The notes: a model not told the origin generated them from the sequence alone. A stretch of 10,959 nt of DNA from Burkholderiales bacterium (GCA_919902965.1 CAKKSJ010000147.1:1-10959), one strand, 5' to 3'; shown: positions 1 to 7,909, counted from the stretch's first letter. Program-made: numbers and translations.

Positions 1-723
1 GGCAACGATCTCGGCATAGACAATATCGCCCGCTTCATCGGACAGTTCGGTTTCGGCGCCAGGACCGGCATCGACGTCGAAGGCGAGGCCTCAGGCGTTT
101 TGCCTTCGCCTGAATGGAAACGCAAGCGCTTCAAGAAGCCCGAGCAGCAAAAATGGTACCCCGGCGAAACCATCAGCATCGGCATCGGCCAGGGCTACAA
201 CGCCTACACGCCGCTGCAAATGGCGCAGGCGATGGCGGCGCTCGCCAACAACGGCGTCATCTACCGTCCGCATCTGGTCAATTACATCGAGAACATCGGC
301 AGCGGCGAGCGCACCCTGATCGAGCCCAGGGTAATGCGTTCGATAAAGCTGAAAGCGGAGAATCTCGAGTTCATTAAACGCGCCCTGGCAGGCGTAAATA
401 TCGAGGGCACGGGTGCGCGTGCTTTCGCCAAGGCAGAGTACACCAGTGCCGGCAAAACCGGCACGGCGCAGGTGATCGCAATAAAGCAAAATGAGAAATA
501 CGACGCGAAGAACGTGGCCGAACGCCATCGCGACCACGCGCTGTTCATCGCTTACGCCCCGCTGGAAAGCCCCAAGATCGCGCTCGCGGTCGTGGTTGAG
601 AACGCCGGTTTTGGCGCGCGCGCTGCGGCGCCGATCGCGCGCCAGATACTGGACTATTACCTGCTCGGCAAAAAAGTCGCCGCGCCTGCCGCCGATGGCC
701 CCGGAGGCGAGAGCCATGATTAG
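1..723 (+). CDS. mrdA: Penicillin-binding protein 2 (PBP2), C-terminal fragment
   Basis: This is the 3' part of a class B penicillin-binding protein, the peptidoglycan DD-transpeptidase of the elongation machinery at the inner membrane. The reading frame is already open at base 1, so the N-terminal anchor, the dimerisation domain and the SxxK and SxN motifs lie outside the window. What remains is the end of the transpeptidase domain. The KTGT motif of the active site is intact (454-465, followed by AQ), and upstream lies the segment PGETISIGIGQGYNAYTPLQMAQ, which is strongly conserved in PBP2/PBP3 proteins. The protein ends in a short Ala/Gly/Pro tail. Its stop overlaps the rodA start by 8 nt, which fits the usual mrdA-rodA pair. 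PBP2 rather than FtsI is inferred from that neighbour. Confidence 0.95.
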   Translation, partial: GNDLGIDNIARFIGQFGFGARTGIDVEGEASGVLPSPEWKRKRFKKPEQQKWYPGETISIGIGQGYNAYTPLQMAQAMAALANNGVIYRPHLVNYIENIGSGERTLIEPRVMRSIKLKAENLEFIKRALAGVNIEGTGARAFAKAEYTSAGKTGTAQVIAIKQNEKYDAKNVAERHRDHALFIAYAPLESPKIALAVVVENAGFGARAAAPIARQILDYYLLGKKVAAPAADGPGGESHD

Positions 724-1810
724 GGCGCTCTGGCTGCGATTCACCGACAAGATCGATGCGCCCTTGTTTGCGCTCGCATTCGCCCTGCTGTTGCTCGGCC
801 TCGTCACGCTGGTCAGTGCCGCGCAGGACACGCCGGGGCGCATCAGCGGCCAGGCAGCCAGCATCCTGGTTGCGCTTGCGATCATGTGGACGGTGGCGCA
901 ATTCCAGCCGCAGACGATGATGCGCTTCGCCGTGCCTGTCTATGTAATCGGGCTTGCGCTGCTGATCGCGGTAGCCTTGTTCGGCGACGTCGTCAACGGC
1001 GCCCGCCGCTGGCTCAACCTGGGCATCGTCCGCATCCAGCCTTCTGAATTCATGAAAATCGCCATGCCGCTGATGCTGGCCTGGTATTTCGACAAGCATG
1101 AGGCGACGTTGCGGCTGCGCGAGTATTTCGTCGCCAGCCTGCTGCTGTTGGTGCCGGTAATGCTGATCGCGCGCCAGCCCGACCTGGGCACCGCCTTGCT
1201 GGTGACGGCGGCTGGGTTCTACGTGATTTATCTCGCCGGCCTTTCATGGAAACTGCTGCTCGGTGGACTGCTTGCCGGCTGCGCCAGCCTGCCGTTCCTG
1301 TGGTCGCTGATGCACGACTACCAGCGCCGCCGCATATTGACCCTGCTGGACCCGGCGTCCGATCCGCTTGGTGCGGGCTATCACATCATCCAGTCGGTCA
1401 TCGCCGTCGGCTCGGGCGGACTGGCCGGCAAGGGCTGGCTCCGCGGTACGCAGGCGCACCTGGAATTTATTCCGGAGCGCTCAACGGATTTTATTTTCGC
1501 CGTATTTTCAGAGGAATTCGGGCTGATCGGAAATTGCCTGCTGCTGCTGCTGTACCTGCTGCTGATCGGCCGCGGCCTGGCGATTGCCGCCAACGCGCCC
1601 ACTTTTTTTGCGCGCCTGCTGGCCGGGTCGGTCACGCTGACGTTTTTCACCTATGCCTTCGTCAACATGGGCATGGTGAGCGGCATCCTGCCGGTGGTGG
1701 GCGTGCCCCTCCCGCTGATATCCTTCGGTGGCACTGCACTGGTGACACTGTTCTTCGGTATCGGCATACTGATGAGCGTCCACCGGCACCGCAAACTGGT
1801 ACAGACCTGA
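716..1810 (+). CDS. rodA: RodA, SEDS peptidoglycan glycosyltransferase
   Basis: RodA is the SEDS-family glycan polymerase that works with PBP2 and MreBCD in side-wall synthesis. The frame is open further upstream, but the ATG at 716 is chosen because a GGAGG box lies at 703-707 and the resulting 364-aa protein has normal RodA length. The sequence is a multi-pass membrane protein with the family signatures in order: GARRWLNLG and QPSEFMK near residue 100, RQPDLGTALL, then GSGGLAGKGW...FIPERSTDFIFAVFSEEFG, and VGVPLPLISFGG near the C-terminus. Asp258 in STDF corresponds to the essential SEDS catalytic aspartate. The 8-nt overlap with mrdA suggests translational coupling of polymerase and transpeptidase. 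Confidence 0.96.
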   Translation: MIRALWLRFTDKIDAPLFALAFALLLLGLVTLVSAAQDTPGRISGQAASILVALAIMWTVAQFQPQTMMRFAVPVYVIGLALLIAVALFGDVVNGARRWLNLGIVRIQPSEFMKIAMPLMLAWYFDKHEATLRLREYFVASLLLLVPVMLIARQPDLGTALLVTAAGFYVIYLAGLSWKLLLGGLLAGCASLPFLWSLMHDYQRRRILTLLDPASDPLGAGYHIIQSVIAVGSGGLAGKGWLRGTQAHLEFIPERSTDFIFAVFSEEFGLIGNCLLLLLYLLLIGRGLAIAANAPTFFARLLAGSVTLTFFTYAFVNMGMVSGILPVVGVPLPLISFGGTALVTLFFGIGILMSVHRHRKLVQT

Positions 1811-1811
1811 G

Positions 1812-2945
1812 GTGAGCGCAATACTGCATAAGGCAAACACCGGCCCGCCGCGGAGAACGCTGCGGCCGCAGTCAAACCAAAGCGCGCGCTTGGCCGCCGT
1901 GAAAACTGTTTGCGCGATGCTGGCGGCGGGGCTGCTCCTGGGCGCTTGCGGCAGCTCTCCGAAAAGGGGCGCGATAGTGCGCGACGCCGGCGTCGCCGCG
2001 CCGAAACCCGCGCCTGCTGCTGCGGCGCCACGCACCAGTCGCGGCGGCGGCTACTATCAGGATGACGGTCCGGGCGAGCTTCCGCCGGCGAATCTGGATC
2101 GAATCGCGGATGCCGAGCCCCGGCTTGAGCCGCTCGCCCGCGCGGCCAACAATCCTTACACCGTATTCGGCCAGCAATACGTGCCGGGCAAGACGCTCGC
2201 GCCCTACCGCCAGCGCGGCATCGGCAGTTGGTACGGACGCAAGTTTCACGGTCAGCGCACCTCGAGCGGGGAAATCTACGACATGTATGGCATGAGCGCC
2301 GCGCATACCACGCTGCCGATTCCGAGCTACGCGCGCGTGACCAACCTTGCCAACGACCGCAGCGTAATCGTGCGCGTCAACGACCGCGGGCCGTTCCTTG
2401 CGGGGCGTCTCATCGATTTGTCCTACGCGGCCGCATATAGGCTCGGTTACATCGGCGCCGGCAGCGCGTCCGTCGAAGTCGAATCCATCACGCCGGAAGA
2501 TATACCCCTGATCGCCGCACAGCGTCGACAGGCGGCACCATCGGCGCGCGCCGCACCGTCCCCGTCGTCCCCGCCGTCCCCGTCGTCCCCGCCGGATGCG
2601 CCGCAAGCGCGCGCCGATAGACTGCCGACGGCGCCGGTGCTCGCCGCAGCGGCCAGCCCAGCGCCGGCCGAACCGGCCGCGCCGGCGCCGGCGATGCCGG
2701 TCGATAGCGGGACTGGCGGGGTGTACCTGCAGCTCGGCGCATTCTCGGCGCGCGACAATGCCGAGAATTTCCGTGTTCGCATCTATCAACAGCTCGCCTG
2801 GCTCAATGACGCGATCTGGATTTTTGCACGCGATGGCATGTACCGCCTGGATCTGGGCCCCTACCGCGACCGCGATGAGGCCGCCGGCATGGCCGAGAAA
2901 ATCCGCCAGGCACTGCAACTCAAACCGTTCATCGTGGAGCGCTAG
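1812..2945 (+). CDS. rlpA: RlpA-like septal lipoprotein, copy 1 (DPBB + SPOR)
   Basis: RlpA proteins are outer-membrane lipoproteins; in Pseudomonas RlpA is a lytic transglycosylase that cuts glycan strands lacking stem peptides. From the GTG at 1812 the protein is 377 aa with a lipobox LLGAC (Cys46); a GTG at 1899 would give a more normal signal peptide (Cys at position 17), so the start is uncertain. After a spacer with GGYYQDDGP comes the double-psi beta-barrel domain (about 136-226). Glu154, His165 and Asp191 have the same spacing as the three key residues of Pseudomonas RlpA. A long Ala/Pro linker leads to a C-terminal SPOR domain (about 302-377, starting GVYLQLGAFS), which binds denuded septal glycan. 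It begins 1 nt after rodA stops and is followed at once by a second copy. Confidence 0.93.
   Translation: MSAILHKANTGPPRRTLRPQSNQSARLAAVKTVCAMLAAGLLLGACGSSPKRGAIVRDAGVAAPKPAPAAAAPRTSRGGGYYQDDGPGELPPANLDRIADAEPRLEPLARAANNPYTVFGQQYVPGKTLAPYRQRGIGSWYGRKFHGQRTSSGEIYDMYGMSAAHTTLPIPSYARVTNLANDRSVIVRVNDRGPFLAGRLIDLSYAAAYRLGYIGAGSASVEVESITPEDIPLIAAQRRQAAPSARAAPSPSSPPSPSSPPDAPQARADRLPTAPVLAAAASPAPAEPAAPAPAMPVDSGTGGVYLQLGAFSARDNAENFRVRIYQQLAWLNDAIWIFARDGMYRLDLGPYRDRDEAAGMAEKIRQALQLKPFIVER
2556..2591 (+). repeat. Two perfect 18-bp tandem units in the rlpA linker
   Basis: The unit CCGTCCCCGTCGTCCCCG occurs twice back to back with no mismatch. It keeps the reading frame and encodes two PSPSSP blocks in the proline-rich linker between the DPBB and SPOR domains of the first RlpA. 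The second RlpA, which has a much shorter linker, lacks it. It is probably a length-variable slippage repeat. Confidence 0.9.
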
Positions 2946-2955
2946 GCCCCGGTCC

Positions 2956-3849
2956 ATGATCAAGCGGATGCTCTACGCGCTTTGCCTGGTGCTGCCGCTA
3001 GTCGGCTGCGCCGAGCTGCAGACGCAGGGCGCAACGCCGCCGACGGCCAAAGCCAAACCCGCGAGCATACCCGTCGCACAGTTGCTGCGCCGTCCCGGCG
3101 GCTATTACAAGGACGACGGTCCGGACGGCGCGCCGCCGGTCGATCTGGACACGATCGCCGACGCCCAGCCCAGGCCCGAGCCCCTCAACCTCCACGCCAA
3201 CGATCCCTACGTCGTGTTCGGCAAGGAATATGCGCCGGAGAAGGAATTTTCTGCGCACAGAAAGCAAGGCACCGCTTCGTGGTACGGACGCAAGTTTCAC
3301 GGCCAGCGCACCTGGAGCGGTGAAATATACGATATGTACGCGATGAGCGCTGCCCATCCGACGCTGCCGATCCCGAGCTATGCCCGCGTCACCAACCTGC
3401 AAAGCGGCAAATCCGTGGTGGTGCGCATCAACGACCGCGGACCGTTTTCCTCCGGCCGCATGATGGACCTGTCCTTCGCCGCGGCCTACAAGCTCGGCTT
3501 TGCCGATAGTGGAATCGCTGCGGTGGAAGTTGAAAGCATCGTGCTGGACGCAGTGGCGGCGCCCGAGCGCGCTCCTGCGGCGGCCGAAGCGAGCAGCATC
3601 CCGGTCAGCGCCGAAATCGCCGGTATCTACCTGCAGCTGGGCGCGTTCTCGTCGCGCGCGAACGCCGAGAGCTTCAGCGCCAGCATTCGCAAACAATTGT
3701 CCTGGCTCAAGCAGGCGATTCGGATTCAGGAGCGCGGCAAGCTGTTCCGCCTGCACCTGGGACCTTACCCCGACCGCGGCGCGGCCAAAGCGATCTCCGA
3801 CAAAATCCGCGCAGAACTCGATTTCAAGCCGCTCGTCGTCTCCAAGTAG
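2956..3849 (+). CDS. RlpA-like septal lipoprotein, copy 2 (DPBB + SPOR)
   Basis: This is a second complete RlpA-family lipoprotein of 297 aa, 10 nt after the first. The ATG at 2956 gives a compact lipoprotein signal (MIKR, hydrophobic core, LVGC with Cys18). It shares the same layout as copy 1: a GGYYKDDGP block, the DPBB domain (about 105-195) with the catalytic-type residues Glu123, His134 and Asp160 retained, a short Ala-rich linker, and a 76-residue SPOR domain (222-297). Similarity covers the pre-domain block and both domains, so this is a whole-gene duplication. The two genes share a 23-bp identical stretch (2229-2251 and 3280-3302). Both copies look functional. Differences are concentrated in the linker and the SPOR surface, so they may differ in targeting; that is inference. 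Confidence 0.92.
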   Translation: MIKRMLYALCLVLPLVGCAELQTQGATPPTAKAKPASIPVAQLLRRPGGYYKDDGPDGAPPVDLDTIADAQPRPEPLNLHANDPYVVFGKEYAPEKEFSAHRKQGTASWYGRKFHGQRTWSGEIYDMYAMSAAHPTLPIPSYARVTNLQSGKSVVVRINDRGPFSSGRMMDLSFAAAYKLGFADSGIAAVEVESIVLDAVAAPERAPAAAEASSIPVSAEIAGIYLQLGAFSSRANAESFSASIRKQLSWLKQAIRIQERGKLFRLHLGPYPDRGAAKAISDKIRAELDFKPLVVSK

Positions 3850-3872
3850 GCTGGGAGCCTGGGGCCGGCTGG

Positions 3873-3878
3873 TATAAT
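3873..3878 (+). promoter_or_regulatory. Possible -10 box upstream of dacC
   Basis: A perfect TATAAT lies in the 50-nt gap between the second rlpA and dacC, 21 nt before the ATG. Transcription would start near 3885 and leave a very short leader. No convincing -35 hexamer sits 16-18 nt upstream (the bases there are GC-rich), so this is a weak call resting on the -10 match and its place in an otherwise compact operon. Confidence 0.35.
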
Positions 3879-3899
3879 TGCCGCTTTTGCGCCATCTTC

Positions 3900-5021
3900 A
3901 TGAAACGCCTGCTGCTCGCCTTTCTGCTTCTGCTTTCCGCGCCCGCCTTCGCGGACGCTCCACCCCCCCCGACCCTGGCCGCCAAAGCGTGGCTGCTGTA
4001 CGACTTTAGCAGCGCGCAGACCCTGCTCGGCGCGAACCAGCATGAGCGGGTGGAGCCCGCTTCGCTGACCAAGCTGATGACCGCCTACCTCGCGTTCTCG
4101 GCGCTGAAGCAGAAAACACTGAGCCTGGAACAGGTCGTGCCGGTATCGGAGCGCGCCTGGAAGGCGCCCGGCTCGCGCATGTTCATCGAGCCGAGAAAGC
4201 CGGTGCGCGTGGAAGAATTGCTGCACGGCATGATTACCCAGTCCGGCAATGACGCCTGCATCGCGCTGGCCGAAGCCATCGCCGGCTCCGAGGACGCGTT
4301 CGCGCAAATGATGAACCGCGAAGCGCAGCGCCTGGGCATGAAAGATACCAACTACACCAACGCGAGCGGCCTGCCCGACCCCAAGCATTACTCGACCGCG
4401 TACGACCTGGGTTTGCTCGCAACAGCGCTGATCCGCGATTTTCCGGATTTCTATCCGCTGTATTCGCTGCGCGAGTACCGCTACAACAACATTACCCAGC
4501 CCAACCGCAACCGGCTGCTCTGGCTCGATCCGAATGTGGACGGCGTGAAGACAGGCTATACTGAAAACGCCGGATTCTGCCTGATAGCGTCGGCCAAGCG
4601 CGGCGCGCGGCGCCTGCTGTCGGTGGTACTGGGCGCAAACTCCGACAATGCCCGGGCGCAGGAAAGCCAGAAACTGCTGAACTACGGCTTCCAGTACTAC
4701 GATTCGGTAAAGCTGTACGAAAAAGCGCAGGCGGTAAGCACGCTGGAAGTCCTGAAAGGCGCCGAGAACCGGCTCAAAGCCGGATTTCTGTCCGACTTCT
4801 ACGTGAGCGTGCCGCGCGGCAGCGCCGATCAGTTGAAAGCCGACCTGGTAAGCATGCAGCCCCTGGTGGCGCCGATCAGCATCGGACAGAGGGTTGGCAC
4901 GGTCAAGCTCACGCTGCAAGACAAGCTGCTGGGTGAGTACCCGGTGGTGGCCTTGGAGAACGTGGCGATAGCCGGATTTTTCGGACGCGCATGGGACAGC
5001 ATGCGCCTTTGGTTCAAGTGA
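3900..5021 (+). CDS. dacC: PBP5/6-type D-alanyl-D-alanine carboxypeptidase
   Basis: This is a low-molecular-weight class C penicillin-binding protein that removes the terminal D-Ala from peptidoglycan pentapeptides in the periplasm. The 373-aa protein starts with a cleavable signal peptide (MKRLLLAFLL..., likely cut after AFA at residue 18). The three active-site motifs of peptidase family S11 are present: SLTK (Ser55-Lys58), SGN (115-117) and KTG (217-219). A PBP5 C-terminal beta domain follows, and the protein ends in an amphipathic helix (AGFFGRAWDSMRLWFK) of the kind that anchors PBP5/6 to the membrane. It follows rlpA and precedes a D-amino acid aminotransferase, so D-Ala release and D-Ala use are encoded side by side. 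The dacA/dacC naming is arbitrary here. Confidence 0.95.
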   Translation: MKRLLLAFLLLLSAPAFADAPPPPTLAAKAWLLYDFSSAQTLLGANQHERVEPASLTKLMTAYLAFSALKQKTLSLEQVVPVSERAWKAPGSRMFIEPRKPVRVEELLHGMITQSGNDACIALAEAIAGSEDAFAQMMNREAQRLGMKDTNYTNASGLPDPKHYSTAYDLGLLATALIRDFPDFYPLYSLREYRYNNITQPNRNRLLWLDPNVDGVKTGYTENAGFCLIASAKRGARRLLSVVLGANSDNARAQESQKLLNYGFQYYDSVKLYEKAQAVSTLEVLKGAENRLKAGFLSDFYVSVPRGSADQLKADLVSMQPLVAPISIGQRVGTVKLTLQDKLLGEYPVVALENVAIAGFFGRAWDSMRLWFK

Positions 5022-5134
5022 CGAGCGCGCGGCGGCCGTCATCCCAATGAGCGTCAGCGAGGAAGAAACTGCTTTTTCCCAGCGCAATAGCAGATTATTC
5101 TGGCTTCGTACCCGGAACGACAGAACGTAATACC
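5022..5134. repeat. Possible degenerate dispersed intergenic repeat
   Basis: The gap between dacC and dat contains GTCATCCCAATGAGCGTCAG followed by CGAGGAAGAAACTGC, and ends near GGAACGACAG. This resembles decayed forms of the GTCATTCC...AGCGAGGAATC-type dispersed elements found between genes in many proteobacteria. A weak arm pair CTGCT/AGCAG flanks the middle. Only one copy is visible in this window, so the call rests on general resemblance. Confidence 0.3.
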
Positions 5135-5145
5135 AGGAGATGCAA

Positions 5146-6021
5146 ATGATTTATCTGAATGGTGAATGGATGCCGATCGAGAAAGCCATGGTCCCGGTGC
5201 TGGACCGCGGTTTCATTTTCGGCGACGGCGTGTACGAGGTGATCCCATGCTATTCCGGGCAGCCGTTCCGCCTGCGCGAGCACCTTGCACGCCTGCAATC
5301 CAGCCTCGCTGGCGTGCGCATCCAAAACCCCTATAGTCTGGAGCGCTGGGATGAGCTGGTGCGCGAGATGGTGGTCAAGAATCCGATGGACGATCAATAC
5401 GTCTACCTGCAGGTGACGCGCGGCGTGGCGCCGCGCGACCACGCGTTTCCCAAGGACGTGAAGCCCACCGTGTTCATGATGAGCAACCCGCTCACGACGC
5501 CGCCGCAGAACCAGCGCGACCAGGGCGTGGCCGCAATCACCGCCGCGGACAACCGCTGGCTGCGTTGCGACATCAAGTCGGTATCGCTGCTCGCCAACTG
5601 CCTGCTGCGCCAGGCCGCCGTCGACGGCAATGCAGCCGAAGTCGTGCTGCTGCGCGATGGGATGCTCACCGAGGGCTCCGCGAGCAACATTTTCGCCGTC
5701 AAGGGCGGTGTCATCATTACCCCGCCCAAGACCAACTTCATACTGCCCGGCATCACTTACGACGTCGTCATAGAACTGGCGCGCGCCCACCGGCTGCCGC
5801 TGGAAATCCGCCAGGTGCGCGAAGCCGAGGTACGCGACGCGGACGAACTCTGGCTCACCTCCTCGACCAAGGAGGTGCTGTCGATTTCGACCCTGGACGG
5901 CAAACCGGTCGGTCACGGGGCAAGCGCGGGCAGGCCCGGACCGGTGGCCGCACGCATGTATCAGCTCTATCAGGACTACAAGCGCACGGTGATGCGTGCG
6001 CCGGACAATGTCGACGCCTGA
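5146..6021 (+). CDS. dat: D-amino acid aminotransferase (class IV PLP enzyme)
   Basis: This enzyme (EC 2.6.1.21) exchanges amino groups between D-alanine and 2-oxoglutarate, giving pyruvate and D-glutamate in the cytoplasm. Two in-frame ATGs occur, at 5140 and 5146. The second is chosen because AGGAGA at 5135-5140 is then correctly spaced, and it gives the family-typical start MIYLNGEWMP. The 291-aa protein carries the fold-type IV signatures VLDRGFIFGDGVYEVIP, Lys144 in CDIKSVSLL as the PLP Schiff-base lysine, and Glu176 in LTEGSASN. These match Lys145 and Glu177 of the Bacillus enzyme. A branched-chain aminotransferase or aminodeoxychorismate lyase is the alternative within the fold, but motifs and neighbours favour Dat. 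Its end overlaps ybeD by 14 nt. Confidence 0.9.
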   Translation: MIYLNGEWMPIEKAMVPVLDRGFIFGDGVYEVIPCYSGQPFRLREHLARLQSSLAGVRIQNPYSLERWDELVREMVVKNPMDDQYVYLQVTRGVAPRDHAFPKDVKPTVFMMSNPLTTPPQNQRDQGVAAITAADNRWLRCDIKSVSLLANCLLRQAAVDGNAAEVVLLRDGMLTEGSASNIFAVKGGVIITPPKTNFILPGITYDVVIELARAHRLPLEIRQVREAEVRDADELWLTSSTKEVLSISTLDGKPVGHGASAGRPGPVAARMYQLYQDYKRTVMRAPDNVDA

Positions 6022-6280
6022 ACCCGAATCGCTGCTCGCTTTCCCCTGCGACTTTCCGATCAAGGTCATGGGTGAAACCCGACCTGGCTTTGCCCAGGCG
6101 GTAACGGACGTGGTCCTGCGCCACGCGCCGGATTTCAATGCCGGCACCATGGAAATGCGCAAAAGCCGCTTGGGCAAGTACCTGTCGCTGACGGTCACCG
6201 TGCGCGTCAATTCACGCCTGCAGCTCGATGATCTGTATCGCGATCTGTGCGACCACCCGATGGTCAAAATGGTGCTGTAG
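6008..6280 (+). CDS. ybeD: YbeD/DUF493 family protein
   Basis: This is a small 90-aa protein of the DUF493 family. The ATG at 6008 (MSTPEPESLLAFPCDFPIKVMG) is chosen over a GTG at 5996, since E. coli YbeD begins in the same way a few residues before its FPTPFTYKVMG block. The conserved core is visible: FPIKVMGETRPGF, RHAPDF, LGKYLSLTVTV and the C-terminal MVKMVL. The fold is a small ACT-like alpha/beta domain and the biochemical role is not settled. Its position between a D-amino acid aminotransferase and lipB is a widespread arrangement, and in E. coli it also lies between dacA and lipB. It overlaps dat by 14 nt and stops 2 nt before lipB. Confidence 0.92.
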   Translation: MSTPEPESLLAFPCDFPIKVMGETRPGFAQAVTDVVLRHAPDFNAGTMEMRKSRLGKYLSLTVTVRVNSRLQLDDLYRDLCDHPMVKMVL

Positions 6281-6282
6281 AC

Positions 6283-6984
6283 ATGCACGGTCAAGATCGC
6301 GAGCGCTCGGCCGAAACGGCACGCCCCGCCCCAGTCGCGACGGGTCGGTCTGTGCCGGTTTCTGCACCGTATGTCAGGCGGCTTGGTCTGGTTGATTATC
6401 GGCCGACCTACGCGGCGATGCGCCAGTTCACCAGCTCGCGCCAGCAGGATACGCCGGACGAACTGTGGCTGCTGCAACACCCGCCGGTATACACCGCGGG
6501 TCTCGCCTGCCGCCCCGAGCACCTGCCGCGCGGCTCCGCCATCGCGCTGGAGCACGTCGATCGCGGCGGCCAGATTACCTATCACGGTCCCGGCCAGGTG
6601 GTGATGTACACGCTGCTCGACCTGGCGCGACGCAATCTCAAGATCCGCGCGTTTGTCAGCCTGCTCGAGCAGACCGTAATCAACACACTGGCGCACTACC
6701 GTATCGCCGCGCAGCGCAAAGCCGGCGCGCCGGGTATTTATGTGAGCGGGGCGAAAATCGCCGCTTTGGGACTGCGCGTACGCAGCGCAGGCTGCTATCA
6801 CGGTGTCGCCCTGAACGTGGACATGGACCTCTCCCCATTTCTGGCGATCGATCCCTGCGGCTATCCCGGCCTCGCGGTGACGCAGACGCGCGATCTGGGC
6901 ATCAGCGCCCCGGCCGACGAGTTGGCCGAACGGCTCGCCGCCGAACTCGCGCACATCCTGGCCGAACATGAGCGCGGGCGCTGA
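6283..6984 (+). CDS. lipB: Octanoyl-[acyl carrier protein]:protein octanoyltransferase
   Basis: LipB moves the octanoyl group from acyl carrier protein to lipoyl domains, the first step of de novo lipoylation. The ATG at 6283 gives 233 aa with an N-terminal extension of about 25 residues before the conserved start YVRRLGLVDY; a GTG at 6352 would remove most of it. Family signatures are intact: RGGQITYHGPGQVVMY, GAPGIYVSGAKIAALGLRVR, CYHGVALNVDMDLSPF and INPCGY-like IDPCGYPG. Lys158 and Cys192 are the catalytic lysine and acyl-accepting cysteine, 34 residues apart as in E. coli LipB (Lys135, Cys169). The stop lies 17 nt inside lipA. Confidence 0.97.
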   Translation: MHGQDRERSAETARPAPVATGRSVPVSAPYVRRLGLVDYRPTYAAMRQFTSSRQQDTPDELWLLQHPPVYTAGLACRPEHLPRGSAIALEHVDRGGQITYHGPGQVVMYTLLDLARRNLKIRAFVSLLEQTVINTLAHYRIAAQRKAGAPGIYVSGAKIAALGLRVRSAGCYHGVALNVDMDLSPFLAIDPCGYPGLAVTQTRDLGISAPADELAERLAAELAHILAEHERGR

Positions 6985-7909
6985 AAAAGGCCGCGCCAAA
7001 ACGGCGCGCATCCCGATCAAAATCCTGCCGCAGGAGCGGCTGAAAAAACCCGCGTGGATCCGGGTCAAGGCCGGTTCCGGCAGCACGCGCTTCGAGGAAA
7101 TCAAGCGCCGCCTGCGCGAGAACAAGCTGAATACCGTATGCGAAGAAGCCTCCTGTCCCAATATCGGCGAATGTTTCGGCAAAGGCACCGCCACTTTCAT
7201 GATTCTGGGCGAGCTGTGCACGCGGCGCTGCCCGTTTTGCGATGTCGCCCACGGGCGCCCGGCGCCGCCGGATGCGGGCGAGCCGCGGCATCTGGCGCAG
7301 ACCATCGCCGCGCTGGCGCTCGACTACGTGGTCATCACCAGCGTCGACCGCGATGACCTGCGCGACGGCGGCGCGCGGCATTTTGCCGACTGCATACGCG
7401 CAGTGCGGGAGCTTTCACCGCGCACGCGCATCGAAGTGCTGGTGCCCGATTTCCGCGGCCGGCTAGAGGCCGCGCTCGGGATACTCGCTGCAGAGCCGCC
7501 CGACGTGATGAACCACAACCTCGAGACCGTGCCGCGGCTGTACCGCCAGGCCCGACCCGGCTCGGATTACCGGCATTCGCTCAAACTGCTGCAAGAATAC
7601 AAAACGCGCCGCCCCGGCATCCCGACCAAATCGGGCCTGATGCTGGGCCTGGGTGAGACCGATGAGGAGATCATCCAGGTTATGCGCGACCTGCGCGCGC
7701 ACGGCGTGGACATGCTCACCATAGGCCAGTACCTGCAGCCGACCGCGCACCACCTGCCGGTGCTGCGCTACGTCCACCCGGACGGGTTTGCCGTGTTCGA
7801 GCAGGCGGCGCGGGAAATGGGTTTCCTGCACGCCGCGATCGGGCCGATGGTGCGCTCGAGCTACCACGCCGACCGGCAGGCCGAAGCGGCGGAGAACGCT
7901 CGCGGCTGA
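6968..7909 (+). CDS. lipA: Lipoyl synthase (radical SAM)
   Basis: LipA inserts two sulfur atoms into octanoyl-lipoyl domains by radical S-adenosylmethionine chemistry. The 313-aa protein has both iron-sulfur sites. The auxiliary cluster motif C-x4-C-x5-C is at Cys58, Cys63 and Cys69. The radical SAM motif C-x3-C-x2-C is at Cys84, Cys88 and Cys91 (CTRRCPFC). The C-terminal RSSYHAD block (serines 297/298) supplies the serine ligand of the auxiliary cluster. Other conserved blocks are TSVDRDDLRDGGA, MNHNLETVPRLY and SGLMLGLGETDEE. It overlaps lipB by 17 nt, so the two are probably translationally coupled. It is the last gene of the plus-strand operon; no poly-T terminator follows. Confidence 0.98.
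   Translation: MSAGAEKGRAKTARIPIKILPQERLKKPAWIRVKAGSGSTRFEEIKRRLRENKLNTVCEEASCPNIGECFGKGTATFMILGELCTRRCPFCDVAHGRPAPPDAGEPRHLAQTIAALALDYVVITSVDRDDLRDGGARHFADCIRAVRELSPRTRIEVLVPDFRGRLEAALGILAAEPPDVMNHNLETVPRLYRQARPGSDYRHSLKLLQEYKTRRPGIPTKSGLMLGLGETDEEIIQVMRDLRAHGVDMLTIGQYLQPTAHHLPVLRYVHPDGFAVFEQAAREMGFLHAAIGPMVRSSYHADRQAEAAENARG

Noticed and set aside
5140..5142. Upstream ATG as the dat start
   Set aside because: It would sit directly on the AGGAGA box with no spacing; the ATG at 5146 has proper spacing and gives the family-typical MIYLNGE start.
5095..7305. 736-aa open frame antisense to dat, ybeD, lipB and lipA
   Set aside because: Long antisense frames are common in GC-rich DNA; it runs across four well-conserved genes and shows no domain.
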